The notes: generated from the sequence alone by a model not told the origin. Positions 1 to 9,888 are shown, counted from the first letter of the stretch. The stretch is DNA of 64,000 nucleotides from Clostridia bacterium (GCA_017520505.1 JAFXFN010000015.1:1-64000); one strand, 5' to 3'. Program-made: numbers and translations.

Positions 1-51
1 ACAATAAACCACGATTAATATGAGTACCATCATAACTAATTTTCGTTTCAT
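1..51 (-). CDS. N-terminus of a secreted or membrane protein, cut by the window edge
   Basis: Only the first 17 codons lie in the window. They read as a basic start (MKRK) followed by a hydrophobic run (LVMMVLILIVVYC), which is typical of a signal peptide or membrane anchor. The cysteine at residue 17 could be a lipobox cysteine, but what follows is outside the window. The start is chosen from a strong AGGAGG at 56-61 just upstream and a promoter at 191-219. Function cannot be assigned. Confidence 0.6.
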   Translation of the reverse strand, partial: MKRKLVMMVLILIVVYC

Positions 52-190
52 ATTACCTCCTATTTTAGGCTTATTTAACATATCGCAAAAATATCCGATA
101 AAAAACATTTCCGCAGGAAATCTGCGCCCGCCGAGGGGGAGCGAGGCGCAGCAATGCTCTGATAACCGCCATACCTTTGCCATCGAGTGG

Positions 191-219
191 ATTATAGCAT
201 AATTCAAAGGTTCTGTCAA
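191..219 (-). promoter_or_regulatory. Sigma-A-type promoter for the left-edge gene
   Basis: On the minus strand TTGACA (214-219) and TATAAT (191-196) are separated by exactly 17 bp, a perfect vegetative promoter. Transcription would start near 184, giving a leader of about 130 nt before the ATG at 51. The leader holds a GC-rich hairpin (122-128 with 145-151) and, nearer the gene, a short stem followed by T6 (about 102-120). Confidence 0.75.
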
Positions 220-263
220 TGACACGGTGGCAGGCATATACGGACAGCTATTTCACATTCAAA

Positions 264-3200
264 CTAAATAACTCTTACATCACGTTTAAGTGCGAATGAA
301 TAAAGTATCATATCGGCAACTTTTTTCCCCGTAATACGTTCAACGGCAATCTTATAATATTGAAGCTGTGTTCTGTGCCGTTCTATGAACGATGATATTT
401 CCCAATCATTATCATTCATCCTGTCGGTCTTATAATCAAGAAGCGTGATTGTGCCATCGGCGTTTTCAAATATCATATCAACGACACCCTGTACCAATAT
501 TTTTTCCCCTGCCAGCATATCGGGCATTTTACTTGAAAACAAGGATGCCGAAAGGTTGATATTAAATCTGTATTCACGCTTAACGAGCCTTTTACAGTCA
601 TAAGCTTCTTTTATTTTTTTGAACGTATCAGATGCAAAAAACGCATCTATGCTTTCTAAATCTACCGCATCCGCATCATCGCTCTTCATAAATCCGTTAA
701 ACACAAGGCGCTGTGCTTCTTTTTCGGCACCGATGCGTATAACACTGTCAAAATCACAGAACTGCATAAAAAGGTGTGTTGCAATTCCCTTTTGCGTGCT
801 TTTATTTTCACATCTTATTGCATCGGGATCCTTGAACTGCATCGGTATTTCATCATTTTGCAACGGCGAAACCGTATCATCCTCGTCAAGAAGGTCGGGA
901 TAAAGCTTTGAGACCGATACCTTTTGCGGTATTCTTGTTTGGATCTCATACGGATATTTGTATCTTATATTTTCCAGCACTTCATTGTAAAGCGACTCAT
1001 CAAAGCAGTCATCTTCCTCGTTTTCATTTTTTGCGCCGCACACAGCTTTTTCATATCCGTTAATCAATTTGACCTCGAAAGAGCTGTCATCTTTTACAGA
1101 TGAAAGTATCATTTCCATATACGATCTTGCGCTGTAAAAGGCAAACTGTGTCATTCCTCTTTTTGACACCTTTTCGTCAAATTTTGAAATATCGTCAACA
1201 CCGCCTGTGACAAAAAGCTTGTTTCTCGCTCTGGTCAAGGCAACGTAAAGTATACGTGCTTCCTCCTCGATAGATTTATCGTGTTCTTCCGATGACACAG
1301 CGGTATACATAGGCGTTTTATATGAAATAAATCCTGTATCATCACGTATTTTTACGGCAAAGCCGTATTTTCTGTCGTATTTGTACGGATTCATTCCCTT
1401 TTTACCGAGATCGGCGCAAGCATCCGCAAGAAAGCAAACGGGAAATTCAAGACCCTTCGATTTATGCACGGTCATAATTTTGACACTGCTTGCCTCATCG
1501 GATTCCGCTTTTACCGCTTCAAGCTTTGTTTTGCGTTCAATAATTTCATTTATATAAGCGATGAAATTATAAAGACCTTTGAACGAGCCTGCTTCAAATT
1601 TTCTTGCGTATTCGTAAAGCATCATAAGATTTGCTCTGCGTGATTCGATTTCGCTTTTTTCACCCACAGAGCAAAGATGCGCAAATATGCCCGTATCACC
1701 GTACAAAAACCATATCAGCTTATCCGTTTGAAGTCCCTGCGCCTTTTTGCGGTAAATATCGAGCTTTTCAACAAAAGCCTTACACTTTTCATCATCCGTG
1801 CGGTTTATATAATCGAGAAGCGATGAATAAAGCGGAACGTCCTTATCTTTGCCTCTGATTTCAACAAGCTCATCGAGTGTGAAGCCGAACAGAGGGCTTT
1901 GCATAAGTCCTGCTAACTGAACATCACGCATCGGATTGTCGATAGCCGATATCAGACAAAGTGCAAGAAGCACCTCACTTGACTCAAAAAAGTTCTTTTC
2001 AACTCCGTTATAAACGGGTATTCCCCTTTCGGCGAGCGCATCTTCGTATACGGATGCCGATTTTTTTGCATTTCGCAAAAGTATTGCGAAGTCACCGGGG
2101 CGGTATGACTTCCCGTCCTCGCCTGTACCATGTTCCAATAAATCGGCTATACAGTCTGCTATATATGACGCCTCTGTTTGCTTTGCGCTTTCATCCTCAT
2201 TTTTCTCTATCAACGATACCGTGACACATTCCGATGTATCGGAGGATTTTGAAAAAACAAGCTCGTCATCCTTTGTGTACGGAATATCGGGATTTTGCGA
2301 AAATACAGGTGAAAAAACAAGGTTTGTGAATTTGATTATATTTTCTGAGCATCTGAAGTTGTTAGATAAAAACACCGCACGGCCGCCATCAGCTTTTTCA
2401 AAAGCAGATCTGTAATTTGAGAAAAGGTACGGCTCCGCCCCACGGAAGGAGTAAATTGACTGCTTGATATCACCGACCATAAATCTGTTATCTTTTGATA
2501 TAGCCTCAAATATTGCGTCTTGCAGGCTGTTACAGTCCTGATACTCGTCTATGTATATTTCATCGTAAAGCTCTGCTGTTTCAAGTGCTTTCTTTGTTTT
2601 TTCGCCGTTTTCATCGTAAAGAAGCTTGTATGCAAGCTGTTCAAGGTCACCGTAATCCATAAATTTACGGTTTTTCTTTTCTTCGGCAAAGAGCTTTGCA
2701 AAAAGCGACATCAGTTTAAACATACATTCAAACAAAAGCTTTCCGTCTTTTGCCACAGCCCTGAGACTTTCATCCGTAAACGATCTGTAGATGAGAAGTT
2801 TTTTTCTTTCTTCCTTCAGATCGTTTCTTATCTGCTTTGTGATCTCTTTAAAATCATACTCACCTCTTATCGGTGAAGCCTTGGCAAATGCAAAATCACA
2901 GAATATACCGAGAGCCTTTTCAACATCACCCGTATCACAGCAGAGATGTGTTTTTTCAAGCATTTCCGTTTCATCGGAAAGCATTGAAAGATATTTAGAT
3001 GAAAACATCTCGTCATCCGAAAATGTATCAACGAGATATTTATATTCATTAATAAAATGAGATGTCACCCGACAAAGATTTTTCTGTACCGTATCGGCGT
3101 AAATGCTTTTGAAAAAGCCTTCTTCCTCTACAGCTTTGAAGTTGTCAGATGTTTTTTGTATTATCTTTATACCGTCTGCACAGCTGCTGACGGTATCATA

Positions 3201-3749
3201 CACTGAAATCAGCACATCAGAAAGTCTTTCGGCGGTCTTACTTTTGATAAGACTGTCAAAGAGGATCGCAAAGCCTTCGCTTTTGTATTCATCGGGAACA
3301 TCGTTTTCAAAATACATATCGATGACCTTGTCCATTACACGCTTTTTAAGGAGTACCGCCTCTGATTCCTCGGCTATTCTCATTCCGCCTGGGAGTCCGA
3401 GGGCGGCATAATTATCCTTGATAAGAGATGAACAAAATCCGTGTATCGTGCTTATTTGCGCCGAATTAAGCATCAATAGCTTAACACGCAAAGATCTGTC
3501 TGAGGGTGTTTCGGCACTTTTCTTCGTAAGTGCATCTCTGATTCTTATACGAAGCTCCTCTGCCGCCGCTTTTGTAAAGGTAACTATCAGCATTCTTGAA
3601 AGGTCAGCGTTTTCATCGACAACACGGCGTATTACTCTTTCTGTGAGCGTTGCGGTCTTACCCGAGCCTGCCGCCGCAGCAACTATAAGGTCAGAGCCTC
3701 TGTGTGTTATTGCAGACAGCTGTCCTTCTGTCCAATTCTTTTTACTCAT
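264..3749 (-). CDS. addA: AddA, helicase-nuclease subunit of the AddAB recombination complex
   Basis: AddA is the 3'-5' helicase and nuclease subunit of AddAB, the Firmicute counterpart of RecBCD, which resects double-strand breaks for RecA loading. The 1161-residue protein has a UvrD/Rep superfamily 1 core: Walker A AAAAGSGKT at residues 24-32, Walker B region IDEYQD at about 400-405, and a helicase C-terminal motif (IMTVHKSKGLEFPV). The C-terminal RecB-type nuclease motif LLDYKTD lies about 55 residues from the end. Length is normal for the family. It overlaps the end of addB by 8 nt, so the two are translationally coupled. Last gene of the dinB-queG-addB-addA operon; no clear terminator was seen downstream. 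Confidence 0.96.
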   Translation of the reverse strand: MSKKNWTEGQLSAITHRGSDLIVAAAAGSGKTATLTERVIRRVVDENADLSRMLIVTFTKAAAEELRIRIRDALTKKSAETPSDRSLRVKLLMLNSAQISTIHGFCSSLIKDNYAALGLPGGMRIAEESEAVLLKKRVMDKVIDMYFENDVPDEYKSEGFAILFDSLIKSKTAERLSDVLISVYDTVSSCADGIKIIQKTSDNFKAVEEEGFFKSIYADTVQKNLCRVTSHFINEYKYLVDTFSDDEMFSSKYLSMLSDETEMLEKTHLCCDTGDVEKALGIFCDFAFAKASPIRGEYDFKEITKQIRNDLKEERKKLLIYRSFTDESLRAVAKDGKLLFECMFKLMSLFAKLFAEEKKNRKFMDYGDLEQLAYKLLYDENGEKTKKALETAELYDEIYIDEYQDCNSLQDAIFEAISKDNRFMVGDIKQSIYSFRGAEPYLFSNYRSAFEKADGGRAVFLSNNFRCSENIIKFTNLVFSPVFSQNPDIPYTKDDELVFSKSSDTSECVTVSLIEKNEDESAKQTEASYIADCIADLLEHGTGEDGKSYRPGDFAILLRNAKKSASVYEDALAERGIPVYNGVEKNFFESSEVLLALCLISAIDNPMRDVQLAGLMQSPLFGFTLDELVEIRGKDKDVPLYSSLLDYINRTDDEKCKAFVEKLDIYRKKAQGLQTDKLIWFLYGDTGIFAHLCSVGEKSEIESRRANLMMLYEYARKFEAGSFKGLYNFIAYINEIIERKTKLEAVKAESDEASSVKIMTVHKSKGLEFPVCFLADACADLGKKGMNPYKYDRKYGFAVKIRDDTGFISYKTPMYTAVSSEEHDKSIEEEARILYVALTRARNKLFVTGGVDDISKFDEKVSKRGMTQFAFYSARSYMEMILSSVKDDSSFEVKLINGYEKAVCGAKNENEEDDCFDESLYNEVLENIRYKYPYEIQTRIPQKVSVSKLYPDLLDEDDTVSPLQNDEIPMQFKDPDAIRCENKSTQKGIATHLFMQFCDFDSVIRIGAEKEAQRLVFNGFMKSDDADAVDLESIDAFFASDTFKKIKEAYDCKRLVKREYRFNINLSASLFSSKMPDMLAGEKILVQGVVDMIFENADGTITLLDYKTDRMNDNDWEISSFIERHRTQLQYYKIAVERITGKKVADMILYSFALKRDVRVI

Positions 3750-6700
3750 CTTCCTTCACCGCCTTGCTTTCATATCTGCAAACCATCTTATAATCGCAAA
3801 ATTCACACGGCATATACGTGCCGATCTTTTCGGGTAATGCTTCGGAATATCCCTTTTTCATATTTTCCGCAAGCTCACCGACAGCATATTTCAATTTTTC
3901 AAATGTTTCAGTAAATTCCTCGTCGGCTATATACGATATTTTCTTGTCGCTTGCATACTTCGGCATAAACTTTCCGTCGTTTCCAAACACCGCCTGCATA
4001 ACCTCGGCATCATTCAACACCGCGCCTCGGCGCACAATGCTGTCCTTTGCACCGTTTTCGGCATCTTCCACCGACACATAAAGCTCTGATTCCTTTATTT
4101 CGGGAGAAACGGTTACATAAAATGCCGCCGCCGGCTTTATGTTGTCACCGAAAATCGAAGAGCCTTTTGCGCAAATGCTTATCATATAGACAAAAAGCTG
4201 TATTCCATCGCATTTTTCAATACCGTCAAGCGAAAACGTATTTTTTCCCGATTTGTAATCTATGAGCTTTATGTACGTATTTTCGCCGTCATTATACGTA
4301 TCAACTCTGTCTGCGATACCGCCGAGCACGGCATCGCTTCCGTCTGAAAGTCTGATGCGCAGCGGTGATGTTTCACCGTTATCTGAAATTGTAAGCTCAA
4401 GCTTTGCGGGCTTAAACTTACTGCTTGCAAGCTCGGAAAGTATATTTTCACAAGCCTTTACGGTATTCTTCTTCATTCTTTCAAACAGCGCACGTATTTT
4501 TCCGTATCCGTCATTATCAAGTGAAATATGCATATACTGCGCTGTAAATTCAGCTGTAAATGCATCTATCAGCTCACAAAGCTCCTCGTGAGGTATATCG
4601 TGGCTTACATTGCCTTTTATATATTCTTCAAGCAATCTTTGAAGCAAATAGTGGACATAAGTTCCGAGATCATTCGACTCAATATCAATACGTTTATCGT
4701 TTTTCAGTCCCAAAACATAGTTACAGTAATACCCGAATTTACACTTTCTGAAGCTGTCGATTTTTGACTGTGACAAACGAAGGTCGCCTTTATATATTTT
4801 CTTCGCTGTTTCATCGGAAAGCTTGTTATGCGAAATATATTTGCGTGTCACAGATGCTGTTGATGCATTTTCCGCAAGTATTTTTCTAACTGTGCTTATT
4901 TCGTTTTTATCAGCATTTCTTCCTATGAAATCGACACCGACTGAATACGAAGGAATGTCACGTGCGGTAATTCCGTCAAATTCAGATGAACCGTCGGGAA
5001 AAAGCTTTGCGATCTTATAAAAAAGAACGGACGGCTTGTTCGGTGATGCTGATGAATCACGCAAGGATGAGGTAATATAAACATTTTCCTTACAAGAAGT
5101 TACAGTCTTGTAAAAATCAAAAGTATCTCTTAAAAGCAATGTTTCTTCATCTGTAAACGTAACACCGCATTTTTGAAGCTCACGTATATCGGCAAAAGAA
5201 AAGACGGTATTTACTTTGGCATCAGACGGAAAATCGCCCTCGTTGACACCTAAAATAAATATATCATCGGGGTTATTTATTCTCAATTTACCCGATTCGC
5301 CTATAATTACCTGATCCTGTGATGTTGGTATCTTACCTATATCGACTTCGGAAAGCACCATCGCAAGAAGTGCACGGTATTCCTCTGCCGTGACGACAGT
5401 ATCCTTGCATATTTCGGCAATATCACCCGCCGCTTTGAAAAACAGATTCCATATCTGATATATCTCGGATATATCACCGTCGTTATCACATGACGATACC
5501 ATATTTGAAAGCTGTTTTTTTATGTCGATCTTTATAAGCAGGTCATAAATATATCCGAGTATCTTTTCACACGTAAGGTCATTTTGCGAAAGTGCTGATG
5601 AAAAATCATAAATGGGTGTTATTATATAATCCTTTATTCTGTTTATTCTTTCAAGCTGCTCGGAGCTGTCGGAGGAAAACCTGATACCATAACCGTAAGG
5701 GTTCATTTCCCACGGTTCTTTGCAGAATCTTTTTCCGCTTATGCCCCACTTTTTAACGTATGTTTCAAAAAGGTCGCAATCCTCATACGACAGTCCTGTA
5801 AGCCCTGTTTTTATGTATGATATGACATCCTCACGGTAAAAGTCTGACATATGTATATTGAAAGCCGCAAAAATAAGCTTGACGAAAGGCTTTTGCATTA
5901 TATCGGTTCTTGACGACATAAAATAAGGAATGTCAAATTTGTCAAATACCGCATCGATGATTCCGTGCCAATTATCTATGGAATTAACAACAACAGCAAT
6001 ATCCTTGAATCTTTTTCCCTCTTTTATTCTTTTGCGTATAACACTTGCTGCATATTCAGCCTCTTCAAAAGGAGTCCTGCAAATAACACTTTTTATGTGT
6101 TCTGATGTGCTGAATGGTGCTGTAAGCTCATTTCGCAATGAATATTCAAGATACTGCGTTTCTTCATTTTTGAATCTTACACTTTTTTCAAGTCTTTGAA
6201 GTGATATATCAGCTCCCGATTTTTTTGCCACCTCGACGAGATTTGAAAAAACATTGTACATTTCTGAAATCGTAAAGCTTATATCCCTTTTATCTTCGCT
6301 CGGAATACATACAGCAACGCACGAATACGGTGCATTTTTGAAAATATGATACAAGACCTTATACTGTAAGCTTGAAAAATAGTGAAAGGAATCTATGTAA
6401 ACGCTGTCGAATTCCGAAAAATAATCGTTTTCTTCCAGAATTCTGCAAAGCTTCGACATATCGTCAGCAGGATCGCAAACAGCCGAACCGAGATTTGAAT
6501 TATAAGCATCATATATCAAGGCAACGTCGGAAAGCTTTCCTTTGAGCTTTTTATTTTCATCCGTAATTACTTCGCAGGCATTGTAAAGCTCCTCGGGAGT
6601 AATTCCGCATCTTTTAAGCTCGCTTATTGTGGCATAAATTCCCGAAATAACTGACGAATCGGAAAATGACACGTTTTCATATTCTTTAAGATAACCCGCT

Positions 6701-6996
6701 ACACTGCGTAATGCAAGGAACACAAGAAGTCTGCCTGTCGTTTTATCGGCATAATTATATACGATACCGCCGTATTTACGGAAAACGTCGTTGCAAAGTC
6801 TTGAAAAGCTGCAAACGTAAAGCTCCGTTGACGGTATTCCCTCTGTAAAGTCGGCACACATTGCCTCTGCACTTACCGCTTCCTGATCGGGTACTATCAG
6901 CATAACACGCTTTCCCATTTCAAGGTCGCTTCGTATTTTGCCGTATATATGAGTTGTTTTACCAAACCCCGAAGGGCCCATCAAAAATTCTGTCAT
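3742..6996 (-). CDS. addB: AddB, nuclease/Chi-recognition subunit of AddAB
   Basis: Partner of AddA. The protein starts MTEFLMGPSGFGKTT, a degenerate P-loop characteristic of AddB. The C-terminal RecB-type nuclease shows SQSKIDSFRKCKFGYYC, then LIDYKSGK, then CEFCDYKMVC; the cysteine before the nuclease plus the three C-terminal cysteines form the AddB iron-sulfur staple. The frame extends 29 codons further upstream, but the ATG at 6996 has GAGGAAAG nine bases upstream and begins with the conserved sequence, so it is preferred, giving 1084 residues. It starts 11 bp after the preceding membrane protein and overlaps addA. Confidence 0.95.
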   Translation of the reverse strand: MTEFLMGPSGFGKTTHIYGKIRSDLEMGKRVMLIVPDQEAVSAEAMCADFTEGIPSTELYVCSFSRLCNDVFRKYGGIVYNYADKTTGRLLVFLALRSVAGYLKEYENVSFSDSSVISGIYATISELKRCGITPEELYNACEVITDENKKLKGKLSDVALIYDAYNSNLGSAVCDPADDMSKLCRILEENDYFSEFDSVYIDSFHYFSSLQYKVLYHIFKNAPYSCVAVCIPSEDKRDISFTISEMYNVFSNLVEVAKKSGADISLQRLEKSVRFKNEETQYLEYSLRNELTAPFSTSEHIKSVICRTPFEEAEYAASVIRKRIKEGKRFKDIAVVVNSIDNWHGIIDAVFDKFDIPYFMSSRTDIMQKPFVKLIFAAFNIHMSDFYREDVISYIKTGLTGLSYEDCDLFETYVKKWGISGKRFCKEPWEMNPYGYGIRFSSDSSEQLERINRIKDYIITPIYDFSSALSQNDLTCEKILGYIYDLLIKIDIKKQLSNMVSSCDNDGDISEIYQIWNLFFKAAGDIAEICKDTVVTAEEYRALLAMVLSEVDIGKIPTSQDQVIIGESGKLRINNPDDIFILGVNEGDFPSDAKVNTVFSFADIRELQKCGVTFTDEETLLLRDTFDFYKTVTSCKENVYITSSLRDSSASPNKPSVLFYKIAKLFPDGSSEFDGITARDIPSYSVGVDFIGRNADKNEISTVRKILAENASTASVTRKYISHNKLSDETAKKIYKGDLRLSQSKIDSFRKCKFGYYCNYVLGLKNDKRIDIESNDLGTYVHYLLQRLLEEYIKGNVSHDIPHEELCELIDAFTAEFTAQYMHISLDNDGYGKIRALFERMKKNTVKACENILSELASSKFKPAKLELTISDNGETSPLRIRLSDGSDAVLGGIADRVDTYNDGENTYIKLIDYKSGKNTFSLDGIEKCDGIQLFVYMISICAKGSSIFGDNIKPAAAFYVTVSPEIKESELYVSVEDAENGAKDSIVRRGAVLNDAEVMQAVFGNDGKFMPKYASDKKISYIADEEFTETFEKLKYAVGELAENMKKGYSEALPEKIGTYMPCEFCDYKMVCRYESKAVKEDE

Positions 6997-7007
6997 ATTA
7001 TCTTTCC

Positions 7008-7736
7008 TCATATTTTGATAAGATATAAAAATTCTCTTTTTCCCATACGTTTTTTCAAATGCGCCGTAAATCTCGGCGTACATACATATACATTTTCAGA
7101 TATGCTTTTTACCGAATGAAATCCTTTTATTTTCGAAGAAACAACGAGGCATATACCTTTGTTTGCCGTGTACTGAATAAGCTCTTTTGCGTGTGTTGTC
7201 ATAATATCATCTTCTGTAAGTCCCTCTGCAATTATGAGTGATATATTTCTCCCATCGGAAATAAGCTTGTCGCATATCTTTATTATTCTGATTTTTTTGG
7301 GAAGTGCGATAATCAGATACGTTAAAACAGAAAACGGCAGCGAAACTATAAAAAACGCAGAAGAAAATACAAAAACAGCACCCGCTTGAACCGTCGAAAC
7401 GATAACGGAAAAATATCCGAAAAATCCCGTCATAAAGCGGTATTTTCTCGAAAAAGAAAAGAAGCCTCTGAAAAATGATGCTACGGGATTATATTTCAGC
7501 TTTGAATAAGTGTAGTTTACTCTTTCCTCGACTGAATCGTATTCACGGCGTCTGTATTTTAAAAATCGTAACTTGGCAGCAGCAACAGCACCTGTTGCTT
7601 TTTCTCCGCTTGTAATTTTTGTCTTTTTGGTTATCAATTTTAACCTTTTTTCTTCTGCATTGACTATTTGCAGTTCTTTGGACATTATCCGCCAGTCAAG
7701 CCATTTAATGTATATGGATTTTATTTTTTCTCGCAT
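7008..7736 (-). CDS. Unknown membrane protein encoded between queG and addB
   Basis: The family is not recognised. The 242-residue product has a basic N-terminal ~90 residues, two closely spaced hydrophobic segments (about residues 103-125 and 128-146, rich in F/V/S), and a C-terminal ~95-residue soluble part containing LIIAEGLTEDDIMTTHAKEL and ending KREFLYLIKI. The C-terminal part resembles a small nuclease-like or restriction endonuclease-like alpha/beta fold (hydrophobic strand, acidic residues, CLVVSSK), but no catalytic set can be named. Its start overlaps the end of queG by 16 nt and its stop is 11 bp before addB, so it belongs to the same operon. An alternative start is the Met at residue 18. 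Confidence 0.7.
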   Translation of the reverse strand: MREKIKSIYIKWLDWRIMSKELQIVNAEEKRLKLITKKTKITSGEKATGAVAAAKLRFLKYRRREYDSVEERVNYTYSKLKYNPVASFFRGFFSFSRKYRFMTGFFGYFSVIVSTVQAGAVFVFSSAFFIVSLPFSVLTYLIIALPKKIRIIKICDKLISDGRNISLIIAEGLTEDDIMTTHAKELIQYTANKGICLVVSSKIKGFHSVKSISENVYVCTPRFTAHLKKRMGKREFLYLIKI

Positions 7737-8530
7737 ATTTCTATATTTCTTTCAAGGATTTTTTTACCGCGCCAAGAAAAAGCTCTTTGTATAAATTCTT
7801 CTTTGCGGACGCTTTCAAGATAATCCTTTGTGATACTGTGTATAAGATCGTTTTTAAAAAATTCAATTTCTGTAACCGTACCGTTTTTTATCATTTTTTC
7901 GGTGTACGGACAAGAAAGCTGGCAAATATCGCATCCCCACACACTGCCGTGTTTTTTCAAAAGCTCGTTATCTTTATCTGTCAGCTCTCCTTTTTTCTGA
8001 GTTAATGCTGAAATACATTCATTTTTATCAAGTGACACAGGACACGATGAAAGACACTTACCGCACATAGTACAGTATGATTTTTCAAAGCTTCTTTTAT
8101 CCGTCAGCTCCTCGTATGGAATAGGTGTGAATATTCCGCCGATAAATACAAAGCTTGAGTATTCGGGATTTATAAGAAGTCCGTGCTTTCCTATCATTCC
8201 AAGCCCTGCAAGGCTTGCCGCTTCCGTTTCATATACAGGCGATGTATCAGCACACAAAACAGCGTCACCTGTCATATTTTTAATTTGAGGAATAATTCTT
8301 TCTTCAAGCATTTTACAGTAAAAATGATAATCCTTCGCCATTGAATAAAGCGAAATATTGCCTTTGTGCTGACCGCTGAAATACGGTATCAGAAAAACGA
8401 TAACAGACTTTACCTCAAAAGAAAATGTCTTTTGAGAATTCGGATTTTTAGTCAGAATATCAAACGGCACAGCTTCCGCATATTTAATTTTTTCGTCAGC
8501 AAAAATATCTAAAATCTCTTTTTTAAGCAT
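7721..8530 (-). CDS. queG: Epoxyqueuosine reductase QueG-like iron-sulfur protein
   Basis: QueG catalyses the last step of queuosine synthesis in tRNA, the cobalamin- and Fe-S-dependent reduction of epoxyqueuosine. Two ferredoxin-type [4Fe-4S] cysteine sets are present: CTMCGKCLSSCP near residue 155 and CDICQLSCP near residue 200. The upstream half has the QueG/DUF1730 motif ETEAASLAGLGMIGKHGLLI. At 269 residues it is shorter than the usual 300-380, lacking the HEAT-like C-terminal extension. It shares a TAATG stop/start overlap with dinB. Other queuosine genes are not in the window, so the exact substrate is inferred from family. Confidence 0.85.
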   Translation of the reverse strand: MLKKEILDIFADEKIKYAEAVPFDILTKNPNSQKTFSFEVKSVIVFLIPYFSGQHKGNISLYSMAKDYHFYCKMLEERIIPQIKNMTGDAVLCADTSPVYETEAASLAGLGMIGKHGLLINPEYSSFVFIGGIFTPIPYEELTDKRSFEKSYCTMCGKCLSSCPVSLDKNECISALTQKKGELTDKDNELLKKHGSVWGCDICQLSCPYTEKMIKNGTVTEIEFFKNDLIHSITKDYLESVRKEEFIQRAFSWRGKKILERNIEICEKK

Positions 8531-9747
8531 TATTCTATTCCAATATCGTTTTTAATAAAGCTTGCGGGCTTTATAGCGTTTTTACCGTATTTTTCGTTTA
8601 TTTTGTCAAGAGCAGAATCGAGCTTTTCATCCTTGCTGTCATCACATTCGACATCAAAAAACGAAAGCTGTGGACAGTCCTGAGATGAGTCCTGAAGATT
8701 AAGCGCAGTTACGGTCATAGCTCTTACGGGATTTCTCATATTCCAGTTTTTCTTATAAATCCCGACAGCACATTCGTATATTTTTTTGGTTGAATTACTC
8801 GGAAATTCAAGCGGTGCTCTGCGTTGCACGGTTTTAAGATTCACGTCTTTTACCGAAAGCTGTACAGTTCTCGCTTTTAAATTCATTTTGCGGAGTCTTG
8901 TGCAAACTTCATTTGAAAGTGCCGATATACCCGCCTCAACGTCGGAAATATTTCCGAGGTCGTGCGTAAACGTCATACCACGTCCTACAGACTTCACCTC
9001 ACGCTTTGAGTAAAATGAAGATACGGGATCATCGTCAAGACCATTTGCATATCTGTAAAGCGCCGTACCGAGTACGCCAAGTTTTTTTTCAAGCAGTACG
9101 GGATCGTACTTCGCAAGCTCACCTATCGTTTTTATTCTCAAGGAATTCAGTTTTTCGCTTGCCGATCTTCCTGCCATCAAAAGTGTTTCAACACCGAGCG
9201 GGTGTACTATATTTTTGAAATTATCCTCTGTTATAACCGTTGTTGCATCGGGCTTTTTATAATCAGAGCCAAGCTTTGCAAAAACCTTGTTAAAGGAAAC
9301 GCCGACGGAAAGTGTAAGCCCCGTTTCTTTTTTCACGGTATTTCTTATTTCGTCAGCAATTTTTTCAGCAGTTTTATAATCTTTTTCACCGAAAAGATGC
9401 ATACTTCCTGTAATGTCAAGCCACGATTCGTCAATTCCGAACGGCTCAACAAGGTCTGTATAACGAAGATAGATCAAATTTACTGTTTTACTGTATTTCT
9501 GATAAAGGCTGTGGTGCGGAGGTACAATGACTATATTCGGACATTTTTTTCTTGCGCTTGCAAGCGTTTCGGCAGTCTTTACACCGTATTTTTTAGCAAG
9601 CTCATTCTTTGCAAGAATTATTCCGTGACGCCTTTCCTCGTCCCCTCCGACAGCCATCGGTAAATTTTTAAGTTCAGGCTTCAAAACGCATTCAACGGAG
9701 GCGAAAAATCCGTTTAAGTCGCAATGTAAAATAAATCTTTTATCCAT
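8530..9747 (-). CDS. dinB: DNA polymerase IV (Y-family translesion polymerase)
   Basis: Error-prone lesion-bypass polymerase. The N-terminus carries the Y-family motif HCDLNGFFASVE with the catalytic Asp and the steric-gate Phe, followed by the second acidic motif FGIDESWLDITGS. A helix-hairpin-helix thumb region follows, with a little-finger domain after it. The QLSFFD sequence near the C-terminus fits a beta-clamp binding motif. Translation is taken from the ATG at 9747: the Met six codons upstream lies inside the -10 region of a perfect promoter and could not be transcribed from it. No Shine-Dalgarno precedes 9747, so the mRNA is probably leaderless. First gene of the operon leading to addAB. 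Confidence 0.92.
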   Translation of the reverse strand: MDKRFILHCDLNGFFASVECVLKPELKNLPMAVGGDEERRHGIILAKNELAKKYGVKTAETLASARKKCPNIVIVPPHHSLYQKYSKTVNLIYLRYTDLVEPFGIDESWLDITGSMHLFGEKDYKTAEKIADEIRNTVKKETGLTLSVGVSFNKVFAKLGSDYKKPDATTVITEDNFKNIVHPLGVETLLMAGRSASEKLNSLRIKTIGELAKYDPVLLEKKLGVLGTALYRYANGLDDDPVSSFYSKREVKSVGRGMTFTHDLGNISDVEAGISALSNEVCTRLRKMNLKARTVQLSVKDVNLKTVQRRAPLEFPSNSTKKIYECAVGIYKKNWNMRNPVRAMTVTALNLQDSSQDCPQLSFFDVECDDSKDEKLDSALDKINEKYGKNAIKPASFIKNDIGIE

Positions 9748-9753
9748 ACGTTT

Positions 9754-9782
9754 ATTATATAACATTTTTTACTGTGTGTCAA
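9754..9782 (-). promoter_or_regulatory. Perfect sigma-A promoter driving a leaderless dinB transcript
   Basis: Minus strand TTGACA (9777-9782), 17-bp spacer, TATAAT (9754-9759). Only six bases separate the -10 box from the dinB ATG at 9747, so transcription should begin at or within a base or two of the start codon. No LexA-type operator was recognised overlapping it. Confidence 0.8.
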
Positions 9783-9888
9783 TAAGCTGTATGCAGCATA
9801 ATAAAGTAAAATATTTACACAATATTAATTAAGTTTTTTTCAGTTTATGTTATTATTATATTATTAATTTAAGGAGTAGCTTAATAAT

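Noticed and set aside
20..202. Rightward 60-codon open frame at the left edge
   Set aside because: It crosses the promoter and leader of the leftward gene, has no RBS and an unlikely composition.
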